Origin: Anaerolineae bacterium
GTDB lineage: Bacteria > Chloroflexota > Anaerolineae > Promineifilales > Promineifilaceae
Assembly (NCBI GenBank): GCA_020848035.1
Contig: JADLAX010000090.1
Coordinates: 124,001-188,000, forward strand
Reading direction: 5' to 3'
Length of the DNA: 64,000 bases
Part shown: one piece after another, positions 35,371 to 43,923 of the stretch
Layout: each line of letters opens with the position of its first letter
Position numbering within the stretch: position 1 is the first letter of the stretch
The notes under the pieces: model-generated
Database searches by the model: none
The model's input: the letters and a program-made list of their open reading frames with translations, nothing else
Told to the model about the DNA's origin: nothing
Position numbers and translations under genes: made by a program

Positions 35371-38300
35371 CTAAACCTCAGGCAGCGGCGGCATTTGCTC
35401 TAGCCACAGCCGGATCAGCTCCGCACGGAAGTGGTAGTGCAGCGTATTATCCGACTGGCCCGCAGGCCCCATAGGCTGCTGGCTAACCAGCAGAGTGCGG
35501 CTCTCTAATCGCGCCAGGGCCGACTGCCAGCGATCGGGCGAGACGTGGCCGCGTTCACCTAGAAATTGCCTCAGCGCTTTGATCGTCACCGGCGCAGCGC
35601 TGCGGCTGAGCTCGGCCACGGCGCGCAGCACCAGCTGCTCTGCCTCGCCAGACTCGGCCCAGAGGTAGCGAAAATGCATATCGCCCCGCTGCAGGAGGCG
35701 CTGCACCACCTGATCTACATCCACCACGGTCAGGTAAGTGACATGCATTTCGTTGTGCACCTGTACCAATTCATGCAGCAGCAGCTGGGCCAGGTATGGG
35801 TGGCCCGCCGCCAGGTGCACCAACCGGTCCAGCGCTGGCGGATCATACGCAACATGGTAGGGGGCCACCGGGCCGGTGATAAGCTGGTGCATTTCCAGCT
35901 GCGTAAGCGGCATAAGGGAGCGATAGACGGCATTATCTAGCAGCGTGGCCCATTCGTCCACGGCCGTTTCCGCCAAACCCCACCCGGCAAACACAAAGTC
36001 AATCTGGCTCTCGTGCTGCCGCAGGGTGTGCAAAAAACGGAGAATGTCGGCGGGTAAACGGCCGTCTACCACCCACTGCGCCAATCGTTCGGCATCATCT
36101 ACCAGGAGCAGCAGCTTTTTATCGCCCAACTGCGGCAGCAGTTGGCGCAAAAAGCGGGCACGGAAGAAAAATTCGGGCGATTCGGCAAACTCGGCCCGGG
36201 GCGGTAGCGCCGCCTGGAGCGGCAGTGCCGCCCCAATGCCCTGCTGCGACAATACAAACACAATCTCGTCGGCCAGAGCGTACAAAAAGTCGGCCTCGTT
36301 TTGCGCCGGATGGCCCTGCAGGTCCAGATGCACCGCCCAGTGGGTGGCCGCCAGCGCCCCAGGCAGCTGGTTCAGCAGCGAGGTTTTGCCACTGCGCGCT
36401 ATGCCTTGCAGCACAATGAGGCTGCTGCGATTGGCGTGGGCCAGCGTGTCCTGCACAAAACGCAGCAGTTCGCCGCGCCCGGCAAAAAAGTCGCCGGGTT
36501 TGAGCGGCGTACCGGGGAGGTAGGGATTGGGCTGGATGGGCAGAAACGGCCGTTCCTGCCGGGCAATATTGAGTTGATGGTCAAACTGCCGCCGCTGATC
36601 GGCCGCCACGCCGTCGGTAAAACGGAGTTCAACCGCCAGGACCAGCTCCTGGCGGCCCGCTTCCGGCATGATAATCATGGCCACCGGCTGCGCCGCGCCA
36701 GGCGGCAGCTCGGCCAGCTGCGCCTCGCTTTTAACGCCCAGCAGGTAATAACCCTCGCCGGGCAGCAGCTGCACGCGCACCGAATAGGCCGGGCTTAGCC
36801 CGTGGTTGTGCACCTGCCACACCAACGGCAGCTCCTCGGCAAACTCGGCGTGGGGCGTGCTTAAGGTTAACACCAGTTCGGCCTGGGCAGTTACCCGGGC
36901 ACTCTCCGCCTGGATCAGCTGCTGCCAGCGGCGCAGCAGCCGCTCCAGGGCAGGCAGGTGGGGCAGCGGCACCGGCAGCAACTGGGCCAGGGCGGCCTGA
37001 ACGGCCGTCATCGCCTCCCCAACGGCCGTTGCGCTGTTCTCTAAAAAGATGCGACGCGTGGCCAAATCTCCCGCCTGGTTCACTTTTTGCAGCTGGTGCA
37101 CGATGCGGCTGAGGTGACGGCCGTTTTGCACTACCAGGGTGGGCAGCGCGGTGCTGTTGGGCGGCGGCGGTAGCGTCAGTAAATCAACTTCGGCCAGCGT
37201 CTGAACCGGCAGCACCGCCTGGAGCATCTGGTAAAACGGCCCCAAATCGGCCGCCCAGCGCCAGCCGCGCTGTTCGGTGAGCAGGATGGCAACGGCCGTT
37301 ACCGCCCGCTCATCTTGCACCACTTCCTGGCTGTAGCCCAGGGTGTGCAGCGCCGCAGCCAGTTGGGCCACGGCAGGCTGGCTGCGCTCGGTGTGCCGGG
37401 CCAGGTGCGCCAGCACGTCATAGGCCTGCGGCGTCTGGTCAAACAGGCGGTAGAGCAGCGGCAGCGGCTCCTCGCTTTGCTGGCGTACGCGCCGCCGCAG
37501 CTGGGCGGCCCGGTCTACCGGCCGGGTGCGGACGCTGAAAACGGGCACCACCAAAAGTGCCTGCCAACCACCCAGCACAATGGCCAGGAGCAGGGCCAGC
37601 AGCCAGGCCAGCCAGGGCGCGGCCAGCAAAATGGCCAGCTGCGATCCAGAATCAGCCAAAAGCGCCTGCTGGCGCTGGAGCAGGGACACCGTTTCGGCCG
37701 TCAGGTTGTCGTTGGCGGCGAGCCAATGGTTGGTCAACAGAACGGCCGTGCCCCACAGCAGGTAAGCCAGGTGCAGCAGCAGCATAACCAACGTGGTTAC
37801 TACCACAAAGGTGGCCAGCCAAACGGCTGTCGCCCGCGCTCGCCAGCGGTCCACTGGATTTTTCGGCAGCAGCACCACGACAAAACCGAGGTTGACCAGG
37901 GCAAAGAGCAGGATGGGCCACAGCAGGGGCGACAGCCGCGCCAGTTGCGCCGTGAAGGGTTGCCAGGCGGCAGGCAAGACCAAAACAGCCAGTTCTGGCC
38001 AGTTTTGGACCAGGGCTGCCAGCAGCCAGAACAGCGCCCCGGCCACCGCCACAAGGGCCAGCACCAGGCCCGCCCGCAGCCCCAGGCGCAGAGCGGCCTC
38101 GTCCCCGGCAAACCATTTTTTGAGCGGTTCGCCCGCCTGGAATAGGTCGAGCAGCGACGGCCGTTCTGCCACCACCTCACCCCGCCTGCGCCAACCGACC
38201 ACGGCCCCGGACCCCACCCAAAAGAGGAGCAGCAGCGGCAAAATCAGCTCGGGGTGAACGGGCCAATCGCCCATCGGCCGGGTGAACCCGCGTAGAAAAC

Positions 38301-38679
38301 TGGCGGTGGCATTCAGGAGATCGGGGCTGGATTCGGGGATGGTGGTGGGGAGACGGCCGTAACCAACCAAAACACGCCCGGGCAAAAACAGGCCCAGGTA
38401 GACCAGCCAGCTGGCCACCAGCCCCGCCTGGGCGCCGCGCCGCGCGCCCTGCCACCAGCCAATTGCCCTGGCCCGGCGGGCCGCCCAGAAACCCAGACCA
38501 AGCAGCGCGGGCAATGCCAGCACCGCCGATCCGATGAGCCAGATGAGGTGGATATGCGGGGGAAACGGCCGTTGCCACCCCACCAACCAGCGCGGCGCCA
38601 ACAATCTAATCAGAGGATACAAACCGGCCAGAGTGATGATCAGGCCACCAATCAGGCCAGTTCCCAGGGCACGTTGCAT
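35371..38679 (-). CDS. Large membrane protein with P-loop ATPase domain
   Basis: 1102 aa. The N-terminal ~400 residues contain about eight hydrophobic segments. A middle region (about 400-720) has helices, then a beta-rich section with a CARDB-like look (LVLTLSTPHAEFAEELPLVW, then VHNHGLSPAYSVRVQLLPG). The ATPase starts with NPYLPGTPLKPGDFFAGR, has Walker A GIARSGKTS (about 760) and Walker B LLLLVDDAERL, followed by a winged-helix-like C-terminus (LRAVAELSRSAAPVTIKAL). This resembles ORC/CDC6- or STAND-like NTPases. Such ATPases often act as signalling switches. The function is unknown. The start lies at the edge of a repeat array; an SH3 lipoprotein gene lies just upstream on the same strand. 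Confidence 0.8.
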   Translation of the reverse strand: MQRALGTGLIGGLIITLAGLYPLIRLLAPRWLVGWQRPFPPHIHLIWLIGSAVLALPALLGLGFWAARRARAIGWWQGARRGAQAGLVASWLVYLGLFLPGRVLVGYGRLPTTIPESSPDLLNATASFLRGFTRPMGDWPVHPELILPLLLLFWVGSGAVVGWRRRGEVVAERPSLLDLFQAGEPLKKWFAGDEAALRLGLRAGLVLALVAVAGALFWLLAALVQNWPELAVLVLPAAWQPFTAQLARLSPLLWPILLFALVNLGFVVVLLPKNPVDRWRARATAVWLATFVVVTTLVMLLLHLAYLLWGTAVLLTNHWLAANDNLTAETVSLLQRQQALLADSGSQLAILLAAPWLAWLLALLLAIVLGGWQALLVVPVFSVRTRPVDRAAQLRRRVRQQSEEPLPLLYRLFDQTPQAYDVLAHLARHTERSQPAVAQLAAALHTLGYSQEVVQDERAVTAVAILLTEQRGWRWAADLGPFYQMLQAVLPVQTLAEVDLLTLPPPPNSTALPTLVVQNGRHLSRIVHQLQKVNQAGDLATRRIFLENSATAVGEAMTAVQAALAQLLPVPLPHLPALERLLRRWQQLIQAESARVTAQAELVLTLSTPHAEFAEELPLVWQVHNHGLSPAYSVRVQLLPGEGYYLLGVKSEAQLAELPPGAAQPVAMIIMPEAGRQELVLAVELRFTDGVAADQRRQFDHQLNIARQERPFLPIQPNPYLPGTPLKPGDFFAGRGELLRFVQDTLAHANRSSLIVLQGIARSGKTSLLNQLPGALAATHWAVHLDLQGHPAQNEADFLYALADEIVFVLSQQGIGAALPLQAALPPRAEFAESPEFFFRARFLRQLLPQLGDKKLLLLVDDAERLAQWVVDGRLPADILRFLHTLRQHESQIDFVFAGWGLAETAVDEWATLLDNAVYRSLMPLTQLEMHQLITGPVAPYHVAYDPPALDRLVHLAAGHPYLAQLLLHELVQVHNEMHVTYLTVVDVDQVVQRLLQRGDMHFRYLWAESGEAEQLVLRAVAELSRSAAPVTIKALRQFLGERGHVSPDRWQSALARLESRTLLVSQQPMGPAGQSDNTLHYHFRAELIRLWLEQMPPLPEV

Positions 38680-38683
38680 TAAA

Positions 38684-38767
38684 TGAATGGTTAATGGTCA
38701 ATGGTTAACGGTGAATTGTCAATGGACGGTTAACCATTAACAATAGACCATTAACAATTGACCATTC
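38684..38767. repeat. Inverted AATGGTT heptamer array
   Basis: AATGGTTAATGGTCAATGGT and GGTGAATTGTCAATGG words, then AACCATT, AACAATA, GACCATT, AACAATT, GACCATT. Lies exactly between two minus-strand genes. Confidence 0.88.
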
Positions 38768-39772
38768 TCACGGTTCCCACTGATAGTGAACCAGGGTGCT
38801 GAGATAATATTGGCCTTGCCACTGCTCCACACCCACCACCCAGGTGCCCCAGTTGAGCCCGGCAAATTCATCGGTGCCTGGGCGGTGGAAGGCGTAGAAG
38901 TTGAGCGGCGCATAGGCGTCGGGGAGGATGACAAAACCGGCGGTACCGCCGTGTAAAATTTCGTTGCAGGCGGTGGCGGTGGCGTCCAGGAAGTCGGTTT
39001 GCAGGCGGGGCAGCAGCACCTGGGCGGGCGTGCCGAGGATCGCTTCGCCGCTGCCCGCCGCGCTGCCCCAGTTGTAGCTGGTGGGGTCGCTAAAGAGCCC
39101 TTGATTGTCCAGCAGCGTTTCTTTTTCATGCCAGAGCAGGCGCACGCGCAGACCGCGTTCCGGGTGGATGAGTTGGGCCAGGGCAGCATCGTCTTGATTG
39201 GTTACGGCCGTTTCCAACCGATCCAGCAGCGGCAAGACGGCCGTATCGCCACAAAACGCCGCATCTGGCACAAAGCCCGTCAGGAAGCGGCTGTTGACCC
39301 AGCCCGTAACCGCGCCGCGCTGCACCGGCACCCAGGTCGAACCGGCTACCACCTGGCCGCTGCCGGTAATCTGCACGTCGGTGGCGTTGGGCGGGATGGT
39401 GCCGACGATGCCAAAGTCTACGCCAGGGCCGGAGCGTACGTTGAGCACGTCCGTTGGCTCGACGAAGATCGTAGCAAAACCAGCCTGGGTGCTGGCCGCA
39501 GTGGTAGCGGTGGGTGGTACGGCCGTTGCCGTCGGCACAACATCGGTGGGTACAGCTTCAGGTAAATCAGGCGGCGTGGCGGTGGGGCTTGTGCTGAGCG
39601 GCGTCGCAGGAACGGCCGTTGGCTCCGCAGCCTGTTCGCCAGTCGCAGGCGGCGGCGTGGGCAGGGTCAGCGTAGGCACCACGGTTGGTTCAGCGGCGCT
39701 GCCGCAGCCTGCCAGCAGCAAAACCACGCCCAAAACACAGCAGAAATTCTTCGTTGCGGCTCGAACAGTCAT
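38768..39772 (-). CDS. SH3-domain lipoprotein
   Basis: 334 aa. The signal peptide ends in LLAGC. A Thr/Pro/Ala-rich linker of about 75 residues (PTATPPDLPEAVPTDVVPTA) is followed by a bacterial SH3 domain (about 103-165, VLNVRSGPGVDFGIVGTIPP, GWVNSRFLTG) and a C-terminal domain of ~160 residues with several aromatic residues and no recognised family. The linker is typical of surface proteins in Chloroflexota. It is probably co-transcribed with the ATPase gene at 35371, and may bind cell-wall polymers. The last codons abut a heptamer array. Confidence 0.82.
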   Translation of the reverse strand: MTVRAATKNFCCVLGVVLLLAGCGSAAEPTVVPTLTLPTPPPATGEQAAEPTAVPATPLSTSPTATPPDLPEAVPTDVVPTATAVPPTATTAASTQAGFATIFVEPTDVLNVRSGPGVDFGIVGTIPPNATDVQITGSGQVVAGSTWVPVQRGAVTGWVNSRFLTGFVPDAAFCGDTAVLPLLDRLETAVTNQDDAALAQLIHPERGLRVRLLWHEKETLLDNQGLFSDPTSYNWGSAAGSGEAILGTPAQVLLPRLQTDFLDATATACNEILHGGTAGFVILPDAYAPLNFYAFHRPGTDEFAGLNWGTWVVGVEQWQGQYYLSTLVHYQWEP

Positions 39773-39797
39773 CGTTTGCTCCGGTGTTTGTTAGCGC

Positions 39798-39893
39798 CGA
39801 TCCCGACCCTCACCCTGACCCTCCCCCTGCGAGGGGGAGGGAATCCGGCTCCCTCTCCCTCCTAGGGAGAGGGCTGGGGTGAGGGTCCCTACC
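39798..39893. repeat. CCCTCACCC / GGGTGAGGG interspersed repeat
   Basis: GACCCTCACCCTGACCCTCC, CCCTGCGAGGGGGAGGG, CTCCCTCTCCCTCCTAGGGA and GAGGGCTGGGGTGAGGGTC form nested inverted repeats between the SH3 lipoprotein and ychF. Confidence 0.85.
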
Positions 39894-39897
39894 CTGA

Positions 39898-40986
39898 CTA
39901 AATGTTGAACTTGATGTTAATCACATCGCCATCCTGCACGATGTAGGTTTTGCCTTCCTGGCGCAGCTTGCCGGCGGTGCGGGCGTGGGCCAGACTACCC
40001 AGAGTCACCAGGTCATCGTAGGCCGCGGTTTCGGCGCGGATGAACCCTTTGGCCAGGTCGGTGTGGATGGCAGCGGCAGCGTCGACGGCCGTTGCCCCCC
40101 GCGCAATCGTCCAGGCGCGCACCTCGTCTTCACCCACGGTGAAGAAGGATTGCAGCCCCATCAAGTCGTAGCTGAGGCCGATGACCCGATCCAGGCTGAG
40201 TTCGGTGACGCCGTACTCGGCCATGAACATTTCCAGCGATTCGGTATCCCCGGCGGCGCTGAGCTGGGCCAGCTCCATCTCCAGCTTGCCGCGCAGGTTG
40301 GCCACCACCGTTTGCGGCTGGTCATAGGCCAGCTGCACCTCGTCCTGGTCGTCACCAATATTGAGCAGCACGACGGTGGGCTTGAGGGTGAGCAGGCCAT
40401 AGCCGCGCAGCATTTTTTGCTGCTCTTCGTTGAGATGGAGGGTGCGCAACGGCCGTTCATCACTCAGCGTCTCGTTTAGCTGCTGAAACAGAGCCAGCTC
40501 GGCCTGGCCAGCCGCCTTGTTTTTAGTCGCACCTTTGCGCAAACCATCTTCAATCTTTTCCATGCGCCGCTCGACAACACCCAGGTCATTGAGCAGGAAC
40601 TCGGTGTCCAGCGCCTCCAAATCACGCGCCGGATCGACGCTGCCGTCGGGATGCGGCACCAGGTCGGAGGCAAAGGCGCGCACGACGTGGACAAAACCAT
40701 CGAGCCCGGCCAGGTGGTTGAGCAGTTCGCCACTCATCCCGCCGCCCTCGTTGGCTCCTTTTTTAATGCCCGCCACGTCGGTGTAGGTGATTTTGGCGAA
40801 GGTGGTTTTTTTGGGGTTGAACATGCGGGTCAGCACGTCCACCCGTTGATCGTAGACATCGACAACGGCCGTCACCACATCAAACCGGCCGCCCAGGCTT
40901 TGCCCGGTGGGGGTATCCCCCTTGGTGAGCGCGTTGAAGACGGTGGTTTTGCCGCTGCTGGGCAGGCCAATAATTCCAAGTTTCAT
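39898..40986 (-). CDS. ychF: Ribosome-binding ATPase YchF
   Basis: 362 aa. Obg-related P-loop protein that binds ATP and the ribosome. The P-loop is GLPSSGKTTVFNAL, a variant of the usual GLPNVGKST. It is followed by TDVAGIKKGANEGGGMSGE and a helical insertion. The C-terminal TGS domain is marked by FFTVGEDEVRAWTIARGA, HTDLAKGFIRAE and YIVQDGDVINIKFNI. Length and domain order are normal. Only three bases separate it from the upstream lipoprotein gene. Confidence 0.95.
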   Translation of the reverse strand: MKLGIIGLPSSGKTTVFNALTKGDTPTGQSLGGRFDVVTAVVDVYDQRVDVLTRMFNPKKTTFAKITYTDVAGIKKGANEGGGMSGELLNHLAGLDGFVHVVRAFASDLVPHPDGSVDPARDLEALDTEFLLNDLGVVERRMEKIEDGLRKGATKNKAAGQAELALFQQLNETLSDERPLRTLHLNEEQQKMLRGYGLLTLKPTVVLLNIGDDQDEVQLAYDQPQTVVANLRGKLEMELAQLSAAGDTESLEMFMAEYGVTELSLDRVIGLSYDLMGLQSFFTVGEDEVRAWTIARGATAVDAAAAIHTDLAKGFIRAETAAYDDLVTLGSLAHARTAGKLRQEGKTYIVQDGDVINIKFNI

Positions 40987-40989
40987 CGT

Positions 40990-42030
40990 TTAATTCCCAA
41001 TTCGTTGTAAAGACCATTCATCAATAAAAAAGCCGTTGCTGGCCAGGGCGTAGCGCCCACGCAGCCCCACGCCGACCCGCACCGTTTGGGCAGCGTCGAT
41101 GGAGAAGGTGTGCTCAAACACGCCCCATTTACCAAACCCGGCACCAAATGCCAGCCAGCCCGTGCCGCCGCCGGGGGCAATAAAGCGCACCTCACCAGCC
41201 GTGGGATCGCCCGCAAACTGCTTGCCGCCGTCGTAGCTGCTCACCAGATCGGGGAAGACGTAGACGGTCATGCGGTAGGTGCCTGGCTGCAAGGCGATAT
41301 CTTGCAGGAAGCGCAGGCTGATGGGGCCATTGCCTTTAAACGCCTTAACGGTGTGTTCCCCATCACGAATAAACAGGCCTCGCTCGTTTTCGGGCAGCTG
41401 GAAGTAGGGCAGCACGCGAATTTCGGGCGGGAACCAAATATCCCACGATTGGCTGCCAAAGCCGGTGGGGCCAGAATCAAATTCCATCGTCCAGCCGTTG
41501 GGCAGCTGGAACTCCGGCGCGCCGTTGAGGTTATACCAGCCGCCTTCAAATGAGCCGTTGACCAGTATATTGCCGCTGGGAGCAGGCGGCGCGGTGGGCG
41601 GTGGCGGGGGCTGGGTGTTGACTGGGGCAGTGGTGGGCGGCGTTGTGCTGAGCGCGGTTGAAGTAACGGCCGTTGCTGCCTCTGTCGGTTCTTCGGTAAC
41701 AGTGGGTTCAGCTGTGGCTTCTTCTGTCGGTGCGTCGGTGGCGGTGGGCACGGCGGTGCTGGTGGGTGGTGGCGGCATGGTGGGGGCCGGGGGCAGCGTG
41801 GCCGTGGCGGTGGGCGGCTCGGCGGTAGGTACGGCCGTGGCCTGGGCTACCTGTTCGTCGGCAGCTTCTTGAGCAGAAACGGTGAGGGCAACGGCCGTAT
41901 CCACCGTCGCCTGGAGTTCTTCTGGGGCTAACCCCGTGGCTTCCTGGCAGCCCGCCAATCCCCACAGCGCAAGCAGGAGCAGGATGAACAGCCAGTTGTT
42001 ATGCTTCCATAACCTTTGCATTTTTTTCAC
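40990..42030 (-). CDS. Lipoprotein with Thr/Pro-rich linker and carbohydrate-binding-like domain
   Basis: 346 aa. GTG at 42030 lies 6 bases after GGAGG; ATG at 42021 is an alternative. Lipobox LWGLAGC. Residues about 50-150 are a Thr/Ala/Pro-rich stalk. The C-terminal domain begins NILVNGSFEGGWYNLNG and has the jelly-roll pattern of CBM-like modules (SLRFLQDIALQPGTYRMTVYV, FIDEWSLQRIG). It probably binds a surface glycan or polymer. Coupled to ychF by close spacing only. Confidence 0.72.
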   Translation of the reverse strand: MKKMQRLWKHNNWLFILLLLALWGLAGCQEATGLAPEELQATVDTAVALTVSAQEAADEQVAQATAVPTAEPPTATATLPPAPTMPPPPTSTAVPTATDAPTEEATAEPTVTEEPTEAATAVTSTALSTTPPTTAPVNTQPPPPPTAPPAPSGNILVNGSFEGGWYNLNGAPEFQLPNGWTMEFDSGPTGFGSQSWDIWFPPEIRVLPYFQLPENERGLFIRDGEHTVKAFKGNGPISLRFLQDIALQPGTYRMTVYVFPDLVSSYDGGKQFAGDPTAGEVRFIAPGGGTGWLAFGAGFGKWGVFEHTFSIDAAQTVRVGVGLRGRYALASNGFFIDEWSLQRIGN

Positions 42031-42245
42031 ACCTATCCTCCGGTTCAAGAATTGGTCAGACGGCCGTTACAGCCAACCCGCGACACGCCTAAACAAATAA
42101 TGGGTAACATGCGGTCCGGCTGGACGTAGTTACCCATCTGTGTAACGTTTTTTACCGTGGAATGAACCAAGCGAATTGTATGCAGGGTAGATTGAATTAG
42201 CAAATTGGGGAAGGAACGGCCGTTGCTCCAGCCTTAAAATTTCCA

Positions 42246-42295
42246 ACGAGGTCTGAGCCTGTCGCTGGCCGGCCAGCGACAGGCTCAGACCTCGT
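42246..42295. repeat. Perfect 50-base palindrome without loop
   Basis: Arms ACGAGGTCTGAGCCTGTCGC plus TGGCC (42246-42270) and their exact complement (42271-42295). It lies 30 bases beyond the stop of the minus-strand gene at 42325, where it could act as a terminator or 3' stabiliser, or be a mobile palindrome. Confidence 0.9.
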
Positions 42296-42324
42296 CTCGT
42301 AAATGATAGTCTTTAACAGTGTAG

Positions 42325-42852
42325 TTACTGCCACAGACGAAAAATCTCCACCAAAATGAGCAGCCCGCCGCTGCTCACCAGCCCGGCAATAAAAGAAAGA
42401 TACGCATACCGCACGTAGCGGTACTTTTGATGCCCCAGATAGACACCCAGCTCATACACCTCGCGCACCTGCGCTTCATACACCTTGTCCGACGAGTGCA
42501 TTATCTCGTCCATGATCTGGTTAAAATCTTCGTACTCCAGGTTCATGAAGTTGCCAAAAAACAAAATATTGCAGTCTGGGTTTTTAACATCCGGCCGGTA
42601 GTCGAAGTTCAACTTGGGCATCACCGCGTAAGCGGCAAACAGTGCCGTAGCCCCGCAAAACAAAATCAGCACCACCACTGGCCAGCGCAGCACCGGATCA
42701 CTCAGGTAGCCGATGGAAAATGTGGTCAACACCGCCGCCAACGACAGCATGATGTTGGCCTTCACATCGGCCATGGAGCTGAGCTGCGCGTGATGCATGC
42801 GCGTCTGGCGCAGCAGGTGATCGAGGTGGGTGCCGGGAGCAATCGGGGTCAT
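42325..42852 (-). CDS. PycTM-like (Pycsar effector / DUF5706-type) membrane protein
   Basis: 175 aa, ATG after GGAGG. The start HAQLSSMADVKANIMLSLAAVLTT matches the PycTM pattern (an H...D-x-K-A-N-I stretch leading into the first membrane helix). Two hydrophobic helices lie at about 34-53 and 57-78, a cytoplasmic helical region with FFGNFMNLEYEDF follows, and a last membrane helix starts around 150 after YELGVYLGHQKYRYVRYAY. PycTM proteins are the membrane-disrupting effectors of the cyclic-pyrimidine antiphage system Pycsar. No uridylate or cytidylate cyclase gene is adjacent, so a defence role is inference; stand-alone homologues may have other roles. Confidence 0.7.
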   Translation of the reverse strand: MTPIAPGTHLDHLLRQTRMHHAQLSSMADVKANIMLSLAAVLTTFSIGYLSDPVLRWPVVVLILFCGATALFAAYAVMPKLNFDYRPDVKNPDCNILFFGNFMNLEYEDFNQIMDEIMHSSDKVYEAQVREVYELGVYLGHQKYRYVRYAYLSFIAGLVSSGGLLILVEIFRLWQ

Positions 42853-42980
42853 AGGTCCTCCTATACAGTTCGGGTTGAGATGTTTACAGAACGATGCGAC
42901 GCACTTTGGGAAACGTGCGTTGCACCGGGTAAATATTGTAAACTTAGTTGCAAAACAGTGATAGAGGGAGGCAATTTTTG

Positions 42981-43880
42981 ATGACCCACCAACAATTTCT
43001 CACCACCAGCCGTGGCCTGCAGCGACACACCCCGCCCATGCGGCTCTATGAAAAGGCCAAGCGGCTGGGCATCTGGAACCCCAGCGACATCGACCTGGCG
43101 CAGGACAAGGCGGACTGGCAGCGCCTGGCCGCCAACGAGCAAGATTTGCTGCTGCGCCTGACGGCAATGTTCCAGGCGGGCGAGGAAGCGGTGACGCTGG
43201 ATTTGCTGCCATTGATCATGGTAATTGCGCAGGACGGCCGTCTTGAAGAAGAAATGTTCCTCACCACCTTCTTGTTCGAAGAGGCCAAACACACCGACTT
43301 TTTCAGCCGCTTTCTCAACGAGGTGGTGCAGGCCGACCCCGACCTGAGCCGCTACCACACCGAAAATTACCACACCGTTTTTTACCAGGCACTGCCCCAG
43401 GCGCTGCAAGCGTTGCAGCACGATCGCTCCCCGGCGGCCCAGGTGCGCGCCTCGGTGACGTACAACATGATTGTCGAAGGCGTGCTGGCCGAGACGGGCT
43501 ACCACGCCTATTTCACCGTGATGCAGCAAAACAATATTTTGCCCGGCGTGCGCCAGGGCATCCGCCTGCTCCAGCAAGACGAAGCACGCCACATCGCCTA
43601 CGGCATCTTCTTGCTCTCCCGCCTGGTGGCTGCCGACGATGGGTTGTGGGACGTGCTGGAGGAAACGATGAATGAGCTGCTGCCCCCGGCGCTGGGCGTG
43701 GTGGGCGATGCCTTTGCCGCCTACGAGGTGATGCCGTTTGGCCTGGAGGAATCCGTTTTTACGGAGTTTGCCCTGAACCAGTTCCAAAAGCGGGTCGAGC
43801 GGCTGGAAAAAGCGCGCGGGGCGTCGCTGGAGGAAATTTACCGCGTCACCCAGCGGGCGATTGACCAGGACGACAGTTGA
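42981..43880 (+). CDS. R2-like ligand-binding oxidase (R2lox)
   Basis: 299 aa, ATG after GAGGGAGG. Ferritin-like fold with all six metal ligands: Glu68, Glu101, His104 (EEAKH), Glu166, Glu201 and His204 (DEARH). Val71 and Tyr161 match the pair that forms the Tyr-Val ether cross-link in the Mycobacterium tuberculosis enzyme, which has a Mn/Fe centre and a bound long-chain fatty acid. No ribonucleotide reductase R1 gene is nearby, consistent with an oxidase rather than R2. Physiological substrate unknown. A convergent terminator follows. Confidence 0.92.
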   Translation: MTHQQFLTTSRGLQRHTPPMRLYEKAKRLGIWNPSDIDLAQDKADWQRLAANEQDLLLRLTAMFQAGEEAVTLDLLPLIMVIAQDGRLEEEMFLTTFLFEEAKHTDFFSRFLNEVVQADPDLSRYHTENYHTVFYQALPQALQALQHDRSPAAQVRASVTYNMIVEGVLAETGYHAYFTVMQQNNILPGVRQGIRLLQQDEARHIAYGIFLLSRLVAADDGLWDVLEETMNELLPPALGVVGDAFAAYEVMPFGLEESVFTEFALNQFQKRVERLEKARGASLEEIYRVTQRAIDQDDS

Positions 43881-43889
43881 AGTTACCAA

Positions 43890-43923
43890 AGATTGGGCCA
43901 CTCTTTAGAGAGTGGCCCAATCT
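43890..43923. terminator. Convergent terminator hairpin
   Basis: A perfect 15-base stem AGATTGGGCCACTCT / AGAGTGGCCCAATCT with loop TTAG. The last bases of the right arm overlap the stop codon of the minus-strand gene at 43922. Confidence 0.85.
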
